Of a stretch of 48,429 nt of DNA, positions 22,480-33,505 are shown piece by piece. Position 1 is the first letter of the stretch, and every line of letters begins with the position of its first letter. A program made the translations under genes and the position numbers. The notes under the pieces are model-generated. The model was given only the letters and a program-made list of their open reading frames with translations, ran no database searches and was not told the DNA's origin. The stretch is from positions 1 through 48,429 of the forward strand of contig ML978329.1 of NCBI GenBank assembly GCA_010015745.1, in the 5' to 3' direction. Origin of the DNA: Setomelanomma holmii (lineage: Eukaryota; Ascomycota; Dothideomycetes; Pleosporales; Phaeosphaeriaceae).

Positions 22480-23195
22480 TTATGCCTGAATCGAGACCTT
22501 TGCACCAGGCCGTAGCTCCTCAAGCGCAGCAACTGGAGGTTTCCATGCCACGCACCAAGTGTCCTTCATCATGAAGATGATGTTTAGCATCTTTAGACAC
22601 GGGAATAGGTCTTGCCACCGCGTTGCAGTATCACGTCGATAAGGGCGCGAAAGCGTTTGATGCGCGAAACCCCGGATCCTGCGTGGCGGCAACGGGAATC
22701 GTGTATGGTCCAGAGGATCTGCGCGAGCATCGTCTATGAGAACTATATGCCGCCAATCATCGCAAGACTTGAGCATCCGATCCAGTGTATGGTCTGACGA
22801 CATTGAAACCTGGAGCTTGACCAAAATATGTCGGATCCAATGCCCAAACATTGGTCTGGGGTACATGAAAGGGGCGCTGAAGTTTGCTCGCCGCCTATAG
22901 CCCATTTACTGACTTTTGCAGCCTGTGCAACAAACTTATTGTATTTGTAGTAGGTATTACAGGCATTCTGCATGAAGTCCTCGCTGACCAATGCTAGGGG
23001 CACCAAGAGTAGTTTTGCATGAACATAGTGCGCCCTTGGGGTGATCGAGTTCTCGACGATGAGATGGGCCTCGAAGACCATAAGCTGGAGCTCCGGTGGT
23101 AGATCATTAAATCGGAAGACCTCGTCTGGGCATGCTGCGCGCTCGATGGTTGGTGGCTGCTGACTGGAGCCGCTGGCGGCTGAGAATGTTGTCAT
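22480..23195 (-). pseudogene. F-box-like family member 1, frameshifted
   Basis: Starting at ATG 23195: MTTFSAASGSSQQPPTIERA, then an F-box-like FRFNDLPPELQLMVFEAHLI, LVPLALVSEDFMQNACNTYY and KYNKFVAQAAKVS. The frame then shifts by one near 22905; the other frame carries on with FSAPFMYPRPMFGHWIRHIL, VKLQVSMSSDHTLDRMLKSC and DDWRHIVLID to a stop at 22480. The two parts fit one protein of about 235 residues of the plant-pathogen F-box-like type also seen at 23725, 25379 and 28470. No GT-AG intron of reasonable size repairs the shift, so a true frameshift or a sequence error is likely. Confidence 0.6.
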
Positions 23196-23724
23196 GGTTG
23201 AGAGTTGTGGGAAAATGTGAAGGTGTGGTAAGGAGATTGGCCGATGAGAAGAGTCGACAAGTTCTAATATGCCCAAGGGCCCGCCAATGAAAGCTTCTAG
23301 GCGCAACTCAGGGCCGTCACCAGCTCCTAGAGCGGAGTTACTGGTCAGTGTCGCGGCCTTGCACAATGTCACGCCCGTGCGCACGTACGGTTGCAAAGTC
23401 GGGCTACACTTGATATCGCCAACACGCAGACTGCGAGGGCTTGGCAGGTGCGACGGGTACTCGAGATGTCGCCTAAGAACCCCGCCTGAAAGCTCGTCCC
23501 CTTCCCTCGATACTTGAGCGTCAAAGACTTGCCACGTCCACCGCTTTCCATCAACGACACTCCACTTTATCAACAACGACCGCCCCTTCTTAGACGACCA
23601 CCTCGCCAATCACCACGCCGCAGATATCTACCTCGCAGATTAACTCCTTGCGAACAGCCAACTCGCCGACCACGACCTCGCAGACCATCTCTTCGTAGAG
23701 CAGCTCCCTGCAGATACACACAAA
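23196..23724. promoter_or_regulatory. Head-to-head region between two F-box-like genes
   Basis: Members 1 and 2 diverge from this stretch. The segment near 23437-23520 (GCTTGGCAGGTGCGACGGGTACTCG and what follows) recurs upstream of member 3 near 25215-25300. The 23590-23700 part is a loose repeat of CCTCGCAGAT-like words. No gene is supported. Confidence 0.45.
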
Positions 23725-24608
23725 ATGGCTAATATCTGCCAGATAATCAATGATCTGCCACAAGAGCTCAAACTCATGATCTTCCGGCTTTGTCTCCTTT
23801 GTAGACGACCCATCACCCCGGTTACACATCCTATGTTCAAGAAAAACCTCGTCAGCATTGCGAAGACCAGCAAAGCTGTCAGAATATCGACTATATCAAC
23901 CTTCAAGCCAAGGAGCGAGAAGGTCGGCCTTTTTGCATCCAACAAAAGCAGTCAAGGGGCTTGCGTATAGCGTCTACTACGGTGAGAACAAATTCATACT
24001 CTCTTCGCAGTTTAGACAGCTCGTCACAACCTCCACCGACCAATCGAACTTGACATACCCCCATCCAGCGTTGTGCGCCCATGTCCGCAAGCTCGAAGTG
24101 GAATTCCGCGTACTGATGGGTGTCAGCTTCGACGAACATCTCTACCCGAATGACTGGAACATATTACTGATTGACAAGACTCATGACGTCGAACATGAGG
24201 AGGATGACGACAAGAAGGACGACGAACAAATGGATGGTGAGGTGGAGGAATATAAGCAGGAGGATGATGAAGAAGAGAAGGAGACAAAAAGGGGGACGAT
24301 GAAAACGAGCTGGAAGACCCCACGGCATGGCAGGCCCACTTCGCCGGCCTAAACGACCTGACGGTGATTCTCAACGTCCACCTCCCGGACACAGACGAAT
24401 TGCTGGTGGGAGTGGCCGGACTCGCTGGTTGCACACAGAGATGGACGCATTGACGGACTACTCGATCGCGATTCAGGCAGGGCAGGTTAAGGTCGTGGTC
24501 CAGGGCGTAGACATCTGTCTAGACAGAGGTGTGCGCTCTTATACTCCTAGAAACTGCTGCACTAGGAAAATCGCGTCAGCCATCAAGGGTATGATTCGTC
24601 GGAGTTGA
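23725..24608 (+). pseudogene. F-box-like family member 2, several frameshifts
   Basis: It opens MANICQIINDLPQELKLMIF RLCLL, an F-box-like start, then shifts frame after IAKTSKA (about 23880). The next frame has GLAYSVYYGENKFILSSQFR, LCAHVRKLEVEFRVLMGV and a strongly acidic run (EEDDDKKDDEQMD to EDDEEEKE, about 24190-24285). At an A5G5 run (about 24288-24297) it shifts again into DPTAWQAHFAGLNDLTVILN. A third shift near 24425 gives WLHTEMDALTDYSIAIQAGQ and VVVQGVDICLD, ending at 24608. With at least three shifts it is a pseudogene. It shares layout with members 1 and 3. Confidence 0.65.
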
Positions 24609-25378
24609 GGGAGGCGGTAGTGTAGTAGAATTTGGCCTCTCGGCTTTCTAGCTACGCTGAGGCTCGGCCTCCTTCGCACTGAGCTCCGTTGGCCTTTTGC
24701 TCACTTTGGATGAGCTGCTACGATTTTGTCTTTCTGGAAATCGGCTACCTCGCTATGGTGCATTGGCGAGCTCAATGGTGTCGGTTCACAATTCAATAAG
24801 CATATAGTAAATTTGCACTCTTTGACGCAACAGCGGGCTTTTTACCGAGTAGAACATAATCAGAAGTATGATAATGGCACGCATCATCACCTCGATGCTG
24901 TCGAGGGTCAGACACGGTGTTCGAACGTAGAAATCACAGATCACAGATCCAAGAAAAGAACTCCTTGCAATCTACGGCAGAGTCGAAGCCATATAGCGCT
25001 AACCCTTTAGATGATTTCATGTGATTGCAGCAATATAATTGAGCTCACACTATGTCTTGCTTCTTTTGCCTCGACGCCACCTTTCAGCTCACTCATAGCC
25101 ACTGAACGTTGAAATTCTATAGAAACAACGGTTCAAAAGCCAAACAGCACATGCCGGAACAACTCAGGGCTACAATGTCAGACTCTCCGTAATTTCACCG
25201 AAATGTATTCGGCCAGAGCTTGGCAGGTGCGACAGGTACTCGGGGCATACATTAACATTCCCACGTGAACGCTTGCCCCTTCTGAGTAATTGAGCCTCAA
25301 AGTTTAGCCTAGATAGCGACGCTGCCCATCACCGACACTCAAATTCATCAAAATCGACAATCTCTAAACAGCCACAAA
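24609..25378. other. Intergenic, promoter duplicate upstream of member 3
   Basis: The last 170 bp resemble the region upstream of member 2 (GCTTGGCAGGTGCGACAGGTACTCG at about 25217). No gene is supported in the rest. Confidence 0.4.
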
Positions 25379-26203
25379 ATGGTTACAGCAGCGCGGAAGC
25401 TTGGAGACCTACCAGAAGAGCTTGCGCTCGAAAATCTGCGGTACCGTCTCCTCTTTTCTCGCCTCATCACAGACACGACTCAATCAATATACGCCGAGAA
25501 CAACTTCCTGCACATGGCAGAAACTAGCAGGGGCCTTAAGCGGCTCCCTTACGACATCTACTATAGAGAGGACAAGTTTCAGCTATCCTACACCATGTGG
25601 CGGGACATCGGTCCCTCTTCCCAAAACAATTTGGTTGTATCCACACCCGAGACTATGCGCGCCCGTGGGCCATCTCCAAGTCGAAGTCCGCATTCGCCCC
25701 TGGATCAGTATCGACTCCTATCCGGACGAGTGGAATGTCTTGTTGGACGACAACTCTCACGACGCACAACAAAAGCTGAAGGAGGACAATGATGCGTAGC
25801 GGGGGGTCATCAGGACATGGCGGGCACACTTCAGTGGCTTGGTCCAGCTGACAGTGGTCCACAAGTTCAACCGGAAGGACGTTGTGCATGAGAAAACTGC
25901 CTAGACGGGTTGGTTGTATGTAGATATGGAGGCTGTTGCACGCTAGCAGGGCTATCCCTACACTCTCTCGTTGTACACGTGTATATAGCTTCCCTCGTTC
26001 ATAGCTACACAATCAACTCAGTCCTTCATTCTTCTTCTATATCACACACGTGAGAGAGGCACTGAACAACTAAACCCTTTTTCTTTGCGGCTACGCGGGT
26101 AACAATTGTGGTTCAGGGCATAGATGTCTGCGTTGAAGAGGCCCATGATGCGAACTATCCTAATGGGCACTGCTGCGCTGCGAAGATTGGATCGCTCATC
26201 TAG
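25379..26203 (+). pseudogene. F-box-like family member 3, split by an LTR-like insert
   Basis: It opens MVTAARKLGDLPEELALENL, then LFSRLITDTTQSIYAENNF and GLKRLPYDIYYREDKFQLSY. A frameshift near 25620 leads to LYPHPRLCAPVGHLQVEVRI, DSYPDEWNVLLDDNSHDAQQ and a TAG at 25797-25799, beyond which TWRAHFSGLVQLTVVHKFN still matches member 2. At 25933 an LTR-like repeat interrupts. After it the frame RVTIVVQGIDVCVEEAHDAN ends at TAG 26201-26203, matching the VKVVVQGVDICLD end of member 2. So one ancestral gene spans the insert. Confidence 0.6.
25934..26050 (+). repeat. LTR-like repeat, copy C, inside F-box-like member 3
   Basis: It matches the first 115 or so bases of copies A and B, starting TGTTGCACGCTAGCAGGG. 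The 3' end is not clear; GAGGC occurs just before it and again at about 26052-26056, a possible 5-bp duplication. The gene part between there and about 26090 is not alignable by eye. Confidence 0.65.
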
Positions 26204-27148
26204 GGTCTTTATTGGCAGGCGGGCGTAAGAAAGGAGAGTAGAAAGAGGAATCAAGCTATTCTGGAACTCGGCTTCTTTGCAAGGTTCGACAGCGAGGAGC
26301 CTACAGTGCCACGGTAATCTTGTTCGCTCCGAGCGCCGTTTATTGGAAAGAGAGCCACCGTTTCTAGCACTTCCTGTGTCATGTTGATTCAATCAAACAA
26401 ACACATCTTCTGCCCTACCACTCTTGACAACTTCCAATACACTAAGATATCTATGCAGACTACCGCAGCCATTGTATCCATCTCTCACTTTGTAGAAGAA
26501 GCCGCGTATGAGGCCACAATCCTCGACCAAAACGGTCCACGTACAGTGCAACGACAGGCAGATGTTTCTCCTCTTAATACTGTGTACTACTTTAGAAGAC
26601 ATAATAAGCTTCAAGATTGTTCAAAACTCTGGAAACACGTTCCGTCGCGCTGTCTGTGGTGCTTTCGCTCGAATTCCAGACCGTTCCCTTGTCCACAGCT
26701 TTTCCTGCTGAATGATCTATCGCATCGTACCTGATTTCACTTGACAAAGTCGAACATCATTGTAAGTTCCCTCGAGTTCGAGTCTTACACATCTTCGCAT
26801 CAAAGTGGGTTGATAACGGCCATCTTGACGGGGAGAGAGGTGGCAGAATTACATGAGCATACTAGCGCGGTTGGCAGGAAAGATTCTGTGTATAAACTTG
26901 CAAGCAGCATTTCAGATTCAGCTCAAGAACTCCTTGTTATTCCTCCGCACAGTGCACAGTCATAAGAGAACCATATAACGCCGGTTCTTGGAATGCTTTC
27001 TTGTGATCGTAGCAGGCACTCTGGCCCAAAGCTGGGTCTTTCTTGCACTCTCGCCTCAACACCATCTTAGAGGTCGCTGACAGCCTCTATGCCCAGGCCT
27101 GCTGCAAAAATACCGTCTCGTGGACCTTGCAGCGTGTGACCGAACCAC
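26204..27148. other. Intergenic, no supported gene
   Basis: Short open frames on both strands show no domain or codon structure. It may hold more decayed duplicate sequence, but I could not align any. Confidence 0.4.
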
Positions 27149-27818
27149 TCAGATCTTCGGTTCATGCAACTTCGACTCAACCATCGCCAGCAACTCCATG
27201 CGACCCGCGTCACCGTAAGCCATGTTGTTCTAGTCCTCATTAGCATTAACCGAGCAAATGATGGTCCATCGAGACCCACCTTCTTCAAGAAGTCTTTCAT
27301 GTCCTGCTCCGACCACTGACGCGGATCATCGAAGCCTGTCGACTTCGGCTCGTTCATCTTGCTCAGCACCATTGCGCGCAGTTCTTCCATGGAAGGGTCA
27401 TGACCGACGGCCATGTCACGCTGGATGCAATCAGCACTCCATTTCCGCATCAAATCATGTGAGAAGTGTGCTTACAGTGGTCAAGTACTTCTTCATGTCA
27501 TCCTCAGACCACGTATTCGGCTCTGCCAATTGTCAATATCTAGATCGCTTATGGGTTCGATGGCTAACGACATACTTCCTTTGAGTTCAAAGTGATGTTT
27601 CCGCTGTCCTCGGGCAAGAGCTGAACCAGACTTTGGTTTTGAGACTGAGCTGGGGACGAGGTCGGAGCCCCAGACACTGTACGCAACACCAACGGCAACG
27701 GCCACTGCCGCTATCGTGACGAGCGTCTGTCCCTTGTTAGCAGGACAAGACACGCATAAAACATGGGAACAATGCGTACTCTTGTCGGCCATGCCTGGTC
27801 AGCTGTTGTAGAAGCCAT
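27149..27818 (-). CDS. Small membrane protein with WSxxDMK repeats (ISH1-like), 154 aa
   Basis: Five exons (27780-27818, 27576-27732, 27522 down to 27476, 27280-27420, 27149-27229) join in phase; introns are 47, 53, 55 and 50 bp. Exon 1 codes MASTTADQAWPTR. Exon 2 has one transmembrane helix (LVTIAAVAVAVGVAYSVW). The rest is an internal duplication: TWSEDDMKKYLTTRDMAVGH with MEELRAMVLSKMNEPK, then QWSEQDMKDFLKKNNMAYGD with MELLAMVESKLHEPK. The WSxxDMKxxL pattern resembles the repeats of the stress-response protein ISH1; localisation to nuclear envelope, ER or mitochondria is open. Reading through the last intron also stays open for a while but destroys the second repeat unit, which supports the spliced model. 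Confidence 0.72.
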
Positions 27819-28469
27819 GACGTGTGGATCGTGTGTTGATAACGATGAAGTATCGGTTTGGCGTAGTGTATCAAATGCAAATTGGAGAAAAGAGGGGAAG
27901 ATTACCGCAGATAAGGAGCAGCCTCGAGCCGTTTTGTTCAGAGACGCACCACCCAGTGCAATTATGACGTGACCTCAGCCGACAGCCTCACGCCGCCCTC
28001 AACAACATGTGCGAGGATGACATCATGGGTCAAGACTTATTTAAATACATGTTTCTCCATTTCGCTATAATAGCGCGTTTGCGAAAAGAAAGTTTGTATG
28101 GAAGAGGCGCATGCGCTTGGCGTGGTCGAGGCCGTCGTCATGCATGTCCAAGTTTGAAGATCAACGGGTGCGGCTGAAATGCTAGTCCGGTTTGGGCGAA
28201 GTGCATTCCAGGTTAAGCATTCCCCAACCTCGAGACCAGCTTGCGATTGAGCTCTCACAGCGAGCGCCAGATATTCTATGCTGCGTGCTTTGACGATGGC
28301 TTCAAGCTTGGCATTCACTTTCCAGTCTGCCAAGGTGAGGTCGAGGGGGTGTACACTGTGCCCACTTGATCACCTCAGAATGTAATCCACGACTGCAGTA
28401 ACGTATACCACGTTGCACTCCCCAATCAAATCCCTCAACCAACAGACTCAACTCCTCTGTATCATCAAC
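27819..28469. other. Intergenic, no supported gene
   Basis: A minus-strand frame of 98 codons (28037-28333) opens with MADWKVNAKLEAIVKARSIE and could be a small protein, but it lacks domain features; I leave it uncalled. Confidence 0.35.
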
Positions 28470-29130
28470 CTGAAGAACATTACCCCAATATCGTCGACCG
28501 ACGCTGACTCCGGTGCTTTCTTGTCCCTTCCGACTGAGCTCAAAGTCGAAATACTCCGATGCCACCTCGTCCTTCCTGATCCCATCGAAGCTCCCCGCCG
28601 TGGCACAAATCACACCCATGATCTTTGGCTTCCAGTGGTCCTAGTCAACAAAGAACTGAGAAAGCTGGCGGCCGAGGTCTACTATGGCCGAAATGTCTTC
28701 GTCATCGAGTTCAGCCGGGGATCCGCAACCTCACAATTTACGTCAATTTCGACGCCGACTACAACGACCTGTTCTGTCTAAAGGACTGGGCGTATCTGCT
28801 CATGGAGCGACCCATGAACAGATACGAGGAGCTGACCAGATGATAGAACGGCTTCACAAATTTGAAGCGTCTTCGAGTCCTCGTGAACCTTATCGACGAA
28901 GATGAAGACGATTTCGACGAGTTTGCCGGACGCACCAAAGGAGGTGCATGGAGGGGATGGACAACTATTGGATCGCAGTTGTAACCGAGGATGTGGAAGT
29001 GGCAGCCGGGCAGATACTGTCATTTCAGCCGCTGCCGGTCCATATCGAAACTCGAGCTCGACAGTGTACCGAGATCATCGTCTCAACGGTCGAGTCTATG
29101 ATGACAGGCGACCAGTAGTCGATCCTGGTC
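28470..29130 (+). pseudogene. F-box-like family member 4, degenerate
   Basis: The plus strand has FLSLPTELKVEILRCHLVLP, LWLPVVLVNKELRKLAAEVY and YGRNVFVIEFSRG, the same layout as members 1-3, but with no ATG in frame ahead of it. The frame shifts at about 28715 into GIRNLTIYVNFDADYNDLFC and LKDWAYLLMERPMNRYEEL, then a stop at 28841-28843. Another frame has LKRLRVLVNLIDEDEDDFDE and further on HIETRARQCTEIIVSTVESM. It is a decayed paralog. Confidence 0.55.
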
Positions 29131-30728
29131 GAGGAAGTAGGAATGACCTTGAGTTATGTCCCTGAACCAATTCTTGCTCAGCCGGGAAGAACCGTGGGAA
29201 CGATTGGAGAGTTCCATTTCGCTATGGGCGAAGTGTTCGTGCCGTTGTCGTCACTGACAATAGTCGATGGCTCAAGCTGGAAGGCTGGCGCCAGTCGATA
29301 CGCCAGGCAAGAGCGACTGTTAATCCTCTACGGTCTATAGGCGACCAGGACGAGATCTCGAATCTGTTAAACTCGGCCGAGGATGCCACGTCGAGACTCC
29401 TGCAGACACTCTTGTCGAAGTGCCTATTACGGCCCGGTCTGTCGCGCATGGACAGGGACAATTTGAGGGCTCCATGTATTTCAAGCTCTAGGCAGCGAAT
29501 GAGTAAGTTTTGGTGACAAGATTCAAAAGGTGCATTTCCTTTCTTTTGGAACTCTGTGCGGCTTCATCTTCACAATGCCGTAAGTCATCCTATGCTCAAA
29601 TGATCCTTCGTGAATTGCTGTCGTGCTGTGGATCGCGCATCAATCCCGCGAGTGAAGGTATCTCGGTGTTACTATTTCGAGCACCTCGTACGCCGGATTG
29701 CCCGCTCAGGATCCGCCTGCGAGTGCGACCTCACTGCTACCTTCTTGATGCCACCTTGGGGCCGCGATGTGCCGTACACGCGAAGCATGCGCAAAGCACG
29801 CCTAACTTTTCGTGCAGCCCCAAATTCAAACACTGCCCAGGCGTGTGTGCGCTATCTGCATTGCGTTTCAGCTCGCAAACTTTGGGCGTGCAGCCAGCTC
29901 ACAGGTACTGCTTGTTAGCTTAGCAAGTCGAGAGCAAGGGCGTCCTTGCTGAAGGCTAGTGGCATAGCCATTGTAGCGTCCAAGCTCTTTGTCTGAGTGT
30001 GATGACTGAAAGAATACTGTCTTCAGATCATCTCCTGGCTTTGTTCTGATGCCGAGGTAGGCGAGTCAAAGTGAAGGCTGCTCGTTGTGATGTCATGTGC
30101 GATGCGACACATGCTACCACCTTCAGGGTTGAGTTTGTGACTGCGAAGGTGAGGAATCCAAGGTGCTTTCACTCGATCGTTCGCATAATTTTAGTAGCAG
30201 CTCGATTGCGACCCCCGTTTCCGAAGCCTCGAGATCCAGCTTCGATATCACCAATGGGCAATGACTCCTGGCATCGCGCACCCCACCTTTGCCTGAGATG
30301 TCGTCCTCGTCCAAGGAAGCAAGTTCAACCGCGCCATGGCTTCCTGGGTTGAGTAGATGGCGCGCAGCCACCACGTGTCGTTTCAGATCTCCTCGTGGTC
30401 AACTCCTTGCAGATTCGGCCCCCGTCACTCGGAATGACACGCATGATGCTGCTGTCGCTATTTCGGTGGCTTCGGCGCCGTTGTTGTCATCGGTCTAGTT
30501 GATTGGAGCTCGTGGACTAAGCTGGAGATGGAGGTGGTTCCGGAGCGCGGGGCAGTAGTGGGGCAGCGGCCGAACCTCATGTCGCCCTTCTCGCGAGACC
30601 CGGCCAGCTCCGACGCTTACTGGCGGCCTTGCTGAGAGCTCGTCGTCACACACAGAACTCCGCGTCTGCTTGCTCAAAGTGCTCAGGACCTGACCATCTC
30701 CAAAGCGGTACCAACAACAGTGACCACA
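29131..30728. other. Intergenic, no supported gene
   Basis: Open frames at 29510-29923 and 30071-30368 lack ATG-linked domains and look compositionally random. The last few hundred bases are the promoter of the dioxygenase gene. Confidence 0.4.
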
Positions 30729-31785
30729 ATGGCAGTAGATACCGCTGGAGGGCTGACGCCCGAGCAATTGACGTTCTTCAACGAGAATGGCTATCTCTTG
30801 ATACCGGACGCGCTGTCACTCGATACCGTGAAGCAGCTCCTCGAGGATACAAACAAGATGCTGAATGATTTCTCACTGGATGATCACCCCATGACAAAGT
30901 TCTCTACTGGTGGCGAAGACGGTGCAGACCATGTAGGAGATGCGTACTTTCTCGAGTCTGGAGACAAGGTTCGGTTCTTCTTCGAGGAGGGTGAGTAATG
31001 CAGGATTGCGCCAATTGTTCGCGATTCTAGCTGAAACTACAACAGATGCATTTGACAAGACTGGCGCACTGACGAAACCGAAGCACCGCGCCATCAACAA
31101 GATCGGGCATTATCTCCACGAACTGTCGCCATCGTTCCGAAGCATATCGCTTTCGCAAAAGAATGCTGTCATCGCCCGTTCACTCTCCTTTCGCGATCCA
31201 CGCGTGCTGCAATCCATGGTCATATGTAAACAACCGGAGATTGGCGGCGCAGTCCCACCACATCAGGACAGCACCTTTCTATATACCGACCCTCCGAGTG
31301 CGATAGGGTGGTGGTATGCGCTCGAGGATGCAACGGCGGAGAATGGCTGTCTGAGCTTCGCGGCGGGAAGTCACAAGCGCGCAGCCATCGAGAAGCGATT
31401 CGTGAGGACCGGCGAGAAAGGGTCGGAAGGGACGGGTTTCATCGATAATGACGGTGCGCGTTTCCCTAAGAACCTGCAAAGCGGTGTCAATGGCACGCCG
31501 AATGGCGAGAAGGATTATGAGCTGGTAGAGAGGGAGGAGACGTACGATATGGGCGAGGTCAAGGCCGGCACGCTCGTCTTGATCCACGGTAACATCCTGC
31601 ATAAGAGCGAGAAGAACACCAGCGGCAAGAGTCGTAATATCTATACGTTCCATGTTATTGAGGGCGACCAGCAGTACGACCAGCGGAACTGGTTGCAGCC
31701 GCCCGAGCAAGGGTTTTCGAAGCTGTATCAGACGCAAAATGGCGAGCAAGCGTCTGAGGCGAATCGACTGGGTTGTGACTGGTGA
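30729..31785 (+). CDS. Phytanoyl-CoA dioxygenase family protein (PHYHD1-like), 333 aa
   Basis: Exons 30729-30990 and 31046-31785 join across a 55-bp intron (GTGAGT...ACAG). It has the Fe(II)/2-oxoglutarate oxygenase fold of the PhyH family: LTPEQLTFFNENGYLLIPDA, FLESGDKVRFFFEEG, HRAINKIGHYLHELSP, MVICKQPEIGGAVPPHQDST with the iron ligands H-x-D (about 160 and 162), WWYALEDATAENGCLSFAAG, and the distal iron His in LVLIHGNILHKS (about 274), with a 2-oxoglutarate-binding Arg soon after (SRNIYTFHV). The pattern follows PHYHD1 rather than peroxisomal PHYH, and no peroxisomal targeting signal ends the protein (RLGCDW). The substrate is unknown. It is convergent with the next gene, 17 bp apart. Confidence 0.92.
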
Positions 31786-31802
31786 GAATAGATAGCTCGA
31801 TG

Positions 31803-32353
31803 CTATGACTTGCTTAGCACGCATAGCGCAATTCCACCAAGTACAAATGCCATGCCTATCCAAGTGTCTGTCACCTGTTAGCCATTGCCCAAACTGTTCG
31901 TTAAGCGGCACACCTCTGTTTATAGTCTTCTTTTCCGCGAACCACTCGCCCAGAACTGTGAACAAGAATGCGAGGGAGTTGGTGATGGGCACGGTCAAAC
32001 TCAGCTCGGCCTTTCCGATGAGTATGAAAAACCAAACGCTGCCCGTAACATTGAACAAAAGTGGTACTGCGTATGCCGGTCTACTAAGCACCCCAATGAC
32101 AGCATAAAATATGCCCAGCACCTTCTTCTTCAGCCACGAGTTGTTTGGGTTTATGAGCGACGGTCGTTGTGGAGGCGTGTAGTTCCTGGTAGGATGAGCT
32201 GAGGGGACGTATACAAAGATGGGCAGCCTACATAGCAGCTTTGCGCATGAATGGTGTCGTCAGTCCCCAACATGCGCCGACCAGCAGGAAGCCGAGGATC
32301 CAGCGGAAGATGGATGGTTGCGGCTCGTTGGCGATAGGCGTGTCTGGGTCCAT
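31803..32353 (-). CDS. TMEM234-like small multi-pass membrane protein, 152 aa
   Basis: Exons 32232-32353, 31914-32185 and 31803-31867 join in phase; both introns are 46 bp. Four hydrophobic helices are visible: FRWILGFLLVGACWGLTTPF, VLGIFYAVIGVLSRPAYAVP, LLFNVTGSVWFFILIGKAEL, with SLTVPITNSLAFLFTVLGEW, and WIGMAFVLGGIALCVLSKS at the end. The N-S-LxF-LFT and PLLxNxTGS patterns match the TMEM234 family of EamA-like transporters, half-size relatives of drug/metabolite transporters. It ends in a lysine-serine tail. The substrate is unknown. It starts at ATG 32353 and converges on the dioxygenase gene. Confidence 0.85.
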
Positions 32354-33505
32354 TGTGCCGTATGTCTATGGTTTCAGGCCTCATCTGACGTTCAAAGAAC
32401 AGCCGCCGAGATCAATGAATATGTGAGAAGCTCAAGAGCAGTGCAATGTGTTGCAATGTAGTAATGCTGGTGGTGCCTTCGCACAACGCGAGACGCGCTT
32501 TCCACCGCAAGCTGCGTCCGTGCGGCATCAACACCAAACAAACATCACCAACTTGGCGACAATCAATCACTCGCCAATCCACCAGACTCTCTTCCTTCTG
32601 CCCGAAAATCTACGGTCAGGTCACACGATCGGCCAAGGTAACGTCGCTGCAAAGAGCTCCCTGCCGCGGACCTGCATAAGAACACGCGCGTTGCGCAACA
32701 CCGACGCAAGAACGATGCTTTCTTGCCACGACATGCACGATCTTAACAGTCGTCTCCACCATTGCTAGACCAGATCTCTGGGCTAAGAATCGGGTGTTCT
32801 GTGCGGCGACACGCCACAGCATGTTCCAGTAACCAGCAAACCAGAAGCCTTTTCCTTGCTATGGTAAGTTGCCGCCAAGCTAGTTGTCTTTCATCCGCTC
32901 TCTTGATTCTCATCTAGTCTCTTTCTGTTATCCATTTCCTTCTTCAATCGTCACTCTCTCACTCCGGACCTATCACCTGTCTTCCGGTCCGATTACTGAG
33001 GTCTGACTGCTACGGCAGGCTGGTAATGTCTGCTTGTGGTATGTGCGACCACTGCATTCCAGGGTCTCGGTAATTGACATGGCGGGTCCAATACTCATCG
33101 TAATGTGTGCCGCGGACCAGACGTCTCGCTGTCGGATAGCGACCACGACCACAAACCAAGCTGCGCAGTCTGAGTATATTTTCTGGTGGGGCTACCACGT
33201 ATGAATCAACAGCGTGGCGCTGATGCTGCAGCTGTCAGTACCCTTGCACCGACAAAGGGACCCTATCGATAACAAAGAAAGTCACGATCGATTGTGTCAC
33301 GAGTACCTGTGGGCTGTGCAACGCCCACAAGAATGCAACCCACCAATCGGTTGTGGCTGCATTCGGCATGCACCAACCCTGCGCAGACCCGTTACAAACT
33401 GCCCAACCTTCCCAGATCTTCCCAAGCTCTGACGTTTGACACTTTGGATCGTGCAGACGCCGCAAAGATTCCTGAAACATAAGGGTGGTGGCTTAGGTCA
33501 TCCTT
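32354..33505. promoter_or_regulatory. Long intergenic between TMEM234-like gene and wetA
   Basis: The two genes diverge. A pyrimidine-rich tract runs from about 32880 to 32990 (CTCTCTTGATTCTCATC and so on), typical of fungal promoters or 5' UTRs. A match to the BrlA consensus MRAGGGR lies at about 33253-33259 (AAAGGGA). No gene is supported; developmental regulators often have long leaders. Confidence 0.4.

Noticed and set aside
28037..28333. 98-codon minus-strand ORF as a gene
   Set aside because: It has an ATG but no domain, signal peptide or homolog that I recognise, so I leave it as a possibility only.
29510..30368. Short open frames between F-box-like member 4 and the dioxygenase gene
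   Set aside because: Composition looks random, with no conserved motif and no phase-consistent introns.
31279..32121. 280-codon minus-strand open frame
   Set aside because: It starts in exon 2 of the TMEM234-like gene, reads through its splice site, and then runs antisense to the dioxygenase. The spliced models explain both strands better.
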